A DNA stretch of 10,603 nucleotides from an uncultured Campylobacter sp. (GTDB taxonomy: Bacteria > Campylobacterota > Campylobacteria > Campylobacterales > Campylobacteraceae), in NCBI RefSeq assembly GCF_938040115.1, contig NZ_CALHXD010000162.1, positions 1-10,603 of the forward strand, written 5' to 3'. A model generated the notes under the pieces. That model did no database searches. It worked only from the letters and a program-made list of their open reading frames with translations, and had not been told where the DNA came from. Positions 7,404 to 10,603 of this stretch are shown here, one piece after another. Position 1 is the stretch's first letter. Every line of letters starts with the position of its first letter. A program made the translations under genes and the position numbers.

Positions 7404-8529
7404 GGGCTTTTTTTATAACGTTATCTTTAAAAGCCTGCGCTTTGGCGCGGCTAGAGTGGGCGTCATCATCGTCTCTATCCTGCTTGGCGCGTGCGTGACG
7501 GCGGCCTTTGTAAACGTATATCTTGATATCGACTCAAAAGTAACGAAGGAGCTAAAAAGCTACGGCGCAAACGTGGTTTTTGCTCCCGCAGACCCGGTTA
7601 GCGACGAGGTAAACGAGGCTAAATTTAACGAAAAGATCGCCAAAATCCCAAGCGACAAGCTAATCGGACAGAGCGGATATCTTTTCACGCAGGTAAACAT
7701 AGGTCCAACGACCGCGATCGCTATGGGCGTCAAATTTAGCGACCTAACTCGGGTTAAGCCGTTTTTGGAAGTCAAAGAAGGGCAGGGCATAACGCTTGAT
7801 TTTGACGAGAGAAACGCACTAATCGGCACCGATCTAGCCAAACAAAGCGGATTTAAGGTTGGCGACACGATTGAAGTAAGGCAAATCGGCGCGAATGCGG
7901 GCGAAAAAGTAAAGATCCGCGGCATCGTGCAAGACGGCGACAAAGAGGACTCGCTACTCATCATCTCGCTGCCTCTAGCGCAAAAGATAGCAAACGAGCC
8001 AAATACGCTAAACTACGCCGAAGCCGTAGTGACGGGCAAATTTGACTACATCAGCGAGCTTGGCAAGAGCCTTAGCGACGAGCAAATTTCGGTTAAACCC
8101 GTGGCTAAAATTTCAAAATCAGAGGGCCTAATTTTGGATAAGATTAAGCTTTTAATGGCGCTTGTTAGCTTTGTCATCTTGCTCATCACTTCAATGTGCG
8201 TAAACACGACGCTAAGCGCGATTTTGTTCTCGCGCTCAAAGGAGATCGCGCTGCTTAGAGCGCTGGGAGCCAGCAAGAAAAACGTGTTAAATTTGTTCGG
8301 CGTCGAGACTTTCGTCACGGCTTTTGCGGCGGCTTTTGCGGGCGCGATTTTAGGCTACGGTTTGGCGCAAATTTTAGGCTACGCGATTTTTGATTCGAGC
8401 ATCGATTTTAGATTTATGAGTATACCGATAGCGATGGTTATCTCGCTCGTTTTTGCGGGCGTGGCCTCGATCTATCCGATCAAACGGGCGCTAGAAAATA
8501 AGATGGCCGATATTTTAAGAGGAGAATAA
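7390..8529 (+). CDS. FtsX/MacB-type ABC transporter permease (second of pair, Cj1662-like)
   Basis: This 379-residue paralogue of the preceding permease has the same plan: a membrane segment at about 22-44, a periplasmic domain at 46-250, and segments at about 253-278, 305-332 and 343-364. The SYGANVVFAP motif near residue 57 matches GYGSNIVVLP of the first permease. SKEIALLRALGASKK (about 283-297) is the ATPase-coupling stretch. It probably forms a heterodimer with the first permease, since both are encoded next to one ATPase gene. The start is an ATG inside the end of the upstream gene, with a strong GGAGG site at 7379-7383. This ATG gives a normal membrane-segment position. No periplasmic adaptor (MacA-like) or outer-membrane channel gene is nearby. 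Confidence 0.85.
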   Translation: MIANKGFFYNVIFKSLRFGAARVGVIIVSILLGACVTAAFVNVYLDIDSKVTKELKSYGANVVFAPADPVSDEVNEAKFNEKIAKIPSDKLIGQSGYLFTQVNIGPTTAIAMGVKFSDLTRVKPFLEVKEGQGITLDFDERNALIGTDLAKQSGFKVGDTIEVRQIGANAGEKVKIRGIVQDGDKEDSLLIISLPLAQKIANEPNTLNYAEAVVTGKFDYISELGKSLSDEQISVKPVAKISKSEGLILDKIKLLMALVSFVILLITSMCVNTTLSAILFSRSKEIALLRALGASKKNVLNLFGVETFVTAFAAAFAGAILGYGLAQILGYAIFDSSIDFRFMSIPIAMVISLVFAGVASIYPIKRALENKMADILRGE

Positions 8530-8530
8530 T

Positions 8531-9268
8531 ATGCAGTACGCGATAAGATTAAACGGGATAGAGAAAAGATTCGGCGAAGTAAGAGCGCTAGAGAGCATTA
8601 CCTTTGACGTAAACGCCGGCGAGTGGGTCAGCATAATGGGTCCAAGCGGTAGCGGCAAAAGTACGCTGGTAAATATACTCTCGCTGATGGATGAGCCAAC
8701 CGCAGGCACGTACATGCTAGGCGGAGACGACGCTAGCAGGCTTAGCGACGAGGAGACGCTCAAATTTCGCCGCGAAAAGATCGGGCTGATATTTCAGCAG
8801 TTTCACCTCATCCCCTACCTAAACTGCGTCGAAAACGTGATGATAGCGCAGTACTATCACAGCAGCGTGGACGAAGAGGACGCTAAAAAGGCGCTCGAGC
8901 GCGTTGGACTGGGACATAGGCTAGATCACCGTCCGAGCCAGCTTAGCGGCGGCGAGCAGCAGCGTTTGTGCATCGCGCGTTCTCTCATCAACGATCCTGA
9001 TATCTTGATAGCCGACGAGCCTACGGGAAACCTCGATGAAGCAAACGAGCGCGTAGTTTTGGAGCTGTTTCAAAAGCTGCGAAGCGAGGGCAAAACGATC
9101 CTTCTCATCACGCACAACCCTGATCTTGGGCAGTTTGGCGACAAGATCGTCTATCTAAGGCACGGCAAGATGGAAAATATCCACTACGTGAGCGACGGCG
9201 AGCGTGCGGAGGCATGCGAGAGGCTAGCAAGCGAGCCAAAGGGTCAAAGCGCCTTTGCGACGGTTTAA
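8531..9268 (+). CDS. ABC transporter ATP-binding protein (MacB/LolD type, Cj1663-like)
   Basis: This 245-residue cytoplasmic ATPase powers the two FtsX-type permeases just upstream. All motifs are intact: Walker A GPSGSGKST at 37-45, Q-loop Q89 (IFQQFHLIPYLN), signature LSGGEQQR at 138-145, Walker B ILIADEP at 158-164, D-loop NLD at 167-169, and switch H195 (ITHN). The Q-loop and signature sequences are of the LolD/MacB/FtsE subgroup, which matches the permease type. The ATG lies one base after the upstream stop, with AGGAG at 8520-8524. The C-terminus continues about 45 residues past the switch histidine with no recognisable extra domain. The ATPase role is certain. The transported or signalled substrate is unknown. 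Confidence 0.95.
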   Translation: MQYAIRLNGIEKRFGEVRALESITFDVNAGEWVSIMGPSGSGKSTLVNILSLMDEPTAGTYMLGGDDASRLSDEETLKFRREKIGLIFQQFHLIPYLNCVENVMIAQYYHSSVDEEDAKKALERVGLGHRLDHRPSQLSGGEQQRLCIARSLINDPDILIADEPTGNLDEANERVVLELFQKLRSEGKTILLITHNPDLGQFGDKIVYLRHGKMENIHYVSDGERAEACERLASEPKGQSAFATV

Positions 9269-9281
9269 ATTTGGGAGAGTT

Positions 9282-9779
9282 ATGATAAAAAAATATATAT
9301 TTTTAGTTTTTGCGGCGGTGATGATCGCGGGCTGCGGAAATAGCGGCTTTGATAAACACCACATTAGCCTAAACTCGCCAAAGGGCGTCGATACGCACTA
9401 TTTTCCCGAGGGCAGGCGGCTTAAAACGGACGGCAAGCCCTATATGCTCTTTTTCTTCGGCACTTCTTGCGGCGCCTGCGTAGCGCAAGCTCCGATCGTA
9501 AATGAAATTTACTCCGAATTTAAGGACAAATTCGGCGTTTACGGGATATTTGGACCGAGCCTTGGCTTTGATAAAGATATCGACATGGTTAGGCAGCACC
9601 ATATCGGCTACGACGTGATTAGCGATAAGGTTTCGGTTGATTATTTCAGCAAAGCAGTCGGCGGCGTGATGGGCGTGCCCGCGATATTCGTCTTTGACGG
9701 CGAGGGCAATCTCAAAAAGCGCTTCATCGGCCTCACGCCCAAAGCCACTCTAGAAAACGAGATCAAGCTGGTGTTATAA
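9282..9779 (+). CDS. Lipoprotein thioredoxin-fold (TlpA/ResA-like) protein (Cj1665-like)
   Basis: This 165-residue thioredoxin-fold protein is anchored at the membrane facing the periplasm. Residues 1-17 are a lipoprotein signal, with lipobox IAGC giving lipid-modified C18. The fold contains FFFGTSCGACVAQAP, with the redox pair C63-x2-C66, and a cis-proline at 133 (GVPAIFVFDG). The CGAC pair is unlike the CGPC of classic thioredoxin. I start at the ATG at 9282, which follows GGGAGAG, and not at the upstream TTG (9255). That TTG lies inside the ATPase gene, and starting there would put charged residues ahead of the signal peptide. It is the last gene of the iron locus. A likely role, inferred from context, is to keep cysteines of the DUF2318 protein or the permease reduced or correctly paired. 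C. jejuni has two such genes here (Cj1664 and Cj1665), while this locus has one. Confidence 0.88.
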   Translation: MIKKYIFLVFAAVMIAGCGNSGFDKHHISLNSPKGVDTHYFPEGRRLKTDGKPYMLFFFGTSCGACVAQAPIVNEIYSEFKDKFGVYGIFGPSLGFDKDIDMVRQHHIGYDVISDKVSVDYFSKAVGGVMGVPAIFVFDGEGNLKKRFIGLTPKATLENEIKLVL

Positions 9780-9806
9780 ATTTACTCAAACGTAAAGATT
9801 TAGTAG

Positions 9807-9812
9807 TAAAAT
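9807..9812 (+). promoter_or_regulatory. Candidate -10 element for the TraT-like gene
   Basis: TAAAAT, in the context TAGTAGTAAAATACGC, is the same hexamer as in the iron-operon promoter. It lies 77 bases before the ATG at 9889. No clear -35 is seen, as is normal for Campylobacter. It suggests that the lipoprotein gene is its own transcription unit, although no strong terminator separates it from the thioredoxin gene. Confidence 0.4.
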
Positions 9813-9830
9813 ACGCTTAAATTTGATCCT

Positions 9831-9871
9831 AAATTTGACCCGTCTGCGTTAAATTTGCGGCGGTCAAATTT
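9831..9871 (+). repeat. Inverted repeat in the leader of the TraT-like gene
   Basis: AAATTTGACC (9831-9840) and GGTCAAATTT (9862-9871) are perfect 10-bp inverted repeats with 21 bases between. The 3' arm ends one or two bases before the GAGCGAGGAGA ribosome-site region (9873-9883). There is no T-tract after it. It may be a leader hairpin that affects translation, or a protein-binding palindrome. AAATTTG-type words are common in this genome, which weakens the case. Confidence 0.45.
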
Positions 9872-9888
9872 GAGCGAGGAGACCCGAA

Positions 9889-10482
9889 ATGAAACTAAAA
9901 ATTTTCTCTATTTTGCTATTTGCGATTTTTTTCGTAGGCTGCGGCGAACCCCGCACGCCCGAGCTTTACGCTAGAAGCACGGTGCCTATTTTTATCACTA
10001 ACGGCGACATAAAAAAAGCCTCGCGCAGCGTCTATGTTTACTTTAAAAACTCCTGCGGCTACGCAAACACGCTAGAAAACACCGTGCGAAACAAGCTACT
10101 GCAAAACGGCTTTACGCAAAGCATGGATCAAAAGAGCGCCGATATCGTGATAATGGGCGATTTTGCGAGCTTACAACGCCTTGAGCGACGTGAACGCCCG
10201 CGTGCGTATATGAGCATGGGTTATGGTTTCGGTAGTTACGGATACAGGCGTAGCATGGGCTTTGGCATGCTTTTTGGCGATCCGTTTGACGATGATTTTT
10301 ACGACAGGACGGATTATTATCTTTATAGAGCCTATATCAGCGTGATGATCCGCGCAAACGGCAGCGAGCAAAGGACAAATCTCGAGATCGAAAGCGGCCA
10401 GAATCTTTATTCGCCAAGTTATATAATCCCATACATAGAAGAAAAGGCAGCGACGCAGATACTCGGTTTTTTCTATCCTTAA
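9889..10482 (+). CDS. TraT-like outer-membrane lipoprotein (TraT/complement-resistance family)
   Basis: This 197-residue putative lipoprotein has a signal peptide at residues 1-17 with lipobox FVGC and modified C18. After it, SVYVYFKNSCGYANTLENTV and the ADIVIMGDF stretch resemble the start of the F-plasmid TraT protein (VFLQIKNTS, LQGKIADAVKAKGYQV) in order and spacing. YYLYRAYISVMIRA, near 143-156, resembles the TraT segment NYTMITDVQIAE. In TraT the middle is a hydrophobic Gly/Ala-rich hairpin. Here it is a Gly-, Tyr-, Phe- and Met-rich stretch (about 105-130) followed by an acidic run (DPFDDDFYD). TraT is an outer-membrane surface-exclusion and serum-resistance protein, but chromosomal relatives have no proven role. 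A good GAGGAGA site precedes the ATG. It probably lies outside the iron operon. The family call is by recall and moderately sure. Confidence 0.7.
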   Translation: MKLKIFSILLFAIFFVGCGEPRTPELYARSTVPIFITNGDIKKASRSVYVYFKNSCGYANTLENTVRNKLLQNGFTQSMDQKSADIVIMGDFASLQRLERRERPRAYMSMGYGFGSYGYRRSMGFGMLFGDPFDDDFYDRTDYYLYRAYISVMIRANGSEQRTNLEIESGQNLYSPSYIIPYIEEKAATQILGFFYP

Positions 10483-10491
10483 CGGCTTGTC

Positions 10492-10598
10492 TCGTGAGCG
10501 CTTTTGAGAGAGATTTTTGCTTTGTTGTACTCGCAACTGCAAGCAGAGGTCTAGCCTTGACTTAAAATTTCTGCACAACTCTCAAAATCATCTCACGA
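10492..10598. repeat. Long imperfect palindrome downstream of the TraT-like gene
   Basis: About 107 bases fold on themselves in nested stems. TCGTGAG (10492-10498) pairs with CTCACGA (10592-10598). TTTTGAGAG (10502-10510) pairs with CTCTCAAAA (10579-10587). AGATTT (10511-10516) pairs with AAATTT (10565-10570), with one G-U. TTGC (10517-10520) pairs with GCAA (10539-10542), and GTTG (10524-10527) pairs with CAAC (10534-10537), around a TACTCG loop. It begins 9 bases after the lipoprotein stop. It is too long and irregular for a simple terminator. It may be a small repeated element, a structured RNA, or a two-way terminator between convergent genes. The window ends 5 bases beyond it. Confidence 0.5.
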
Positions 10599-10603
10599 TA
10601 CTT

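Noticed and set aside
7560..7964. Minus-strand open frame of 134 codons inside the second FtsX permease.
   Set aside because: It is antisense to a clear permease, has Ser/Pro/Leu-rich low-complexity translation, and no ribosome site or domain was seen.
9255..9281. Upstream TTG start for the thioredoxin gene.
   Set aside because: It lies inside the ATPase gene and would place Arg/Lys residues ahead of the lipoprotein signal. The ATG at 9282 has a proper ribosome site and gives a normal lipobox position.
9289..9304. Perfect 16-bp AT-only palindrome (AAAAATATATATTTTT) at the start of the thioredoxin gene.
   Set aside because: It encodes the expected Lys-Lys-Tyr-Ile-Phe of a signal peptide, and an A-U-only stem is weak. 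It is most simply explained by codon use in an AT-rich signal sequence.
10171..10578. Minus-strand open frame of 135 codons across the TraT-like gene and the palindrome.
   Set aside because: It overlaps a well-supported lipoprotein gene with its own ribosome site. The translation is rich in Arg/Lys/His/Ile without a recognisable domain, as expected of a shadow frame.
10562..10603. Open minus-strand frame reading KYREMILRVVQKF then stop, possibly the C-terminal end of a convergent gene.
   Set aside because: Only 13 residues are visible and they coincide with one arm of the palindrome. Nothing supports coding apart from the other two minus frames being closed. It needs sequence beyond the window.
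1..10603. CRISPR arrays, tRNA or rRNA genes, insertion sequences or phage genes.
   Set aside because: No spaced direct repeats, cloverleaf-like segments, transposase or integrase motifs were seen in reading both strands.

Overview
The window looks like a chromosomal segment from a Campylobacter species of the mid-40s %GC group (the curvus/rectus/showae/gracilis type rather than the AT-rich C. jejuni). The reasons are the gene content, the very frequent word AAATTT, promoters with an extended -10 and no clear -35, and protein similarities recognised by memory. No database search was possible. All recognised genes lie on the + strand.

Region 1 (1-1967): the 3' end of a formate dehydrogenase operon. 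It holds the C-terminal part of the molybdopterin subunit FdhA (cut by the window edge), then the four-cluster ferredoxin subunit FdhB, then a strong intrinsic terminator. The cytochrome b subunit FdhC, expected next in the usual fdhABC order, is not there.

Region 2 (about 1970-9779): an iron-uptake locus matching the C. jejuni Cj1658-Cj1665 (P19) system in gene order. It starts with a promoter region carrying three TTGATA repeats (a possible Fur operator). The genes are an FTR1-type iron permease with a large periplasmic N-terminal domain, the periplasmic metal-binding protein P19, a DUF2318 membrane protein with a cysteine-rich periplasmic domain and a YHS-like tail, two paralogous FtsX/MacB-type permeases, their ABC ATPase, and one lipoprotein thioredoxin. 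The last five genes are tightly packed, with start/stop overlaps or gaps of 1-13 bases. p19 is set apart by a hairpin on each side. By inference, P19 and the FTR1 periplasmic domain collect iron, FTR1 moves it across the inner membrane, and the DUF2318 protein, thioredoxin and ABC module supply a redox or maturation function whose chemistry is not established.

Region 3 (9780-10603): a separate transcription unit for a TraT-like outer-membrane lipoprotein, with its own candidate promoter and a 5'-leader hairpin. It is followed by a roughly 107-base imperfect palindrome running to the window edge.

The system is a known type rather than wholly new. The least explained parts are the three-repeat periplasmic domain of the permease, the DUF2318-YHS fusion, the partnerless FtsX/ABC module, and the terminal palindrome.
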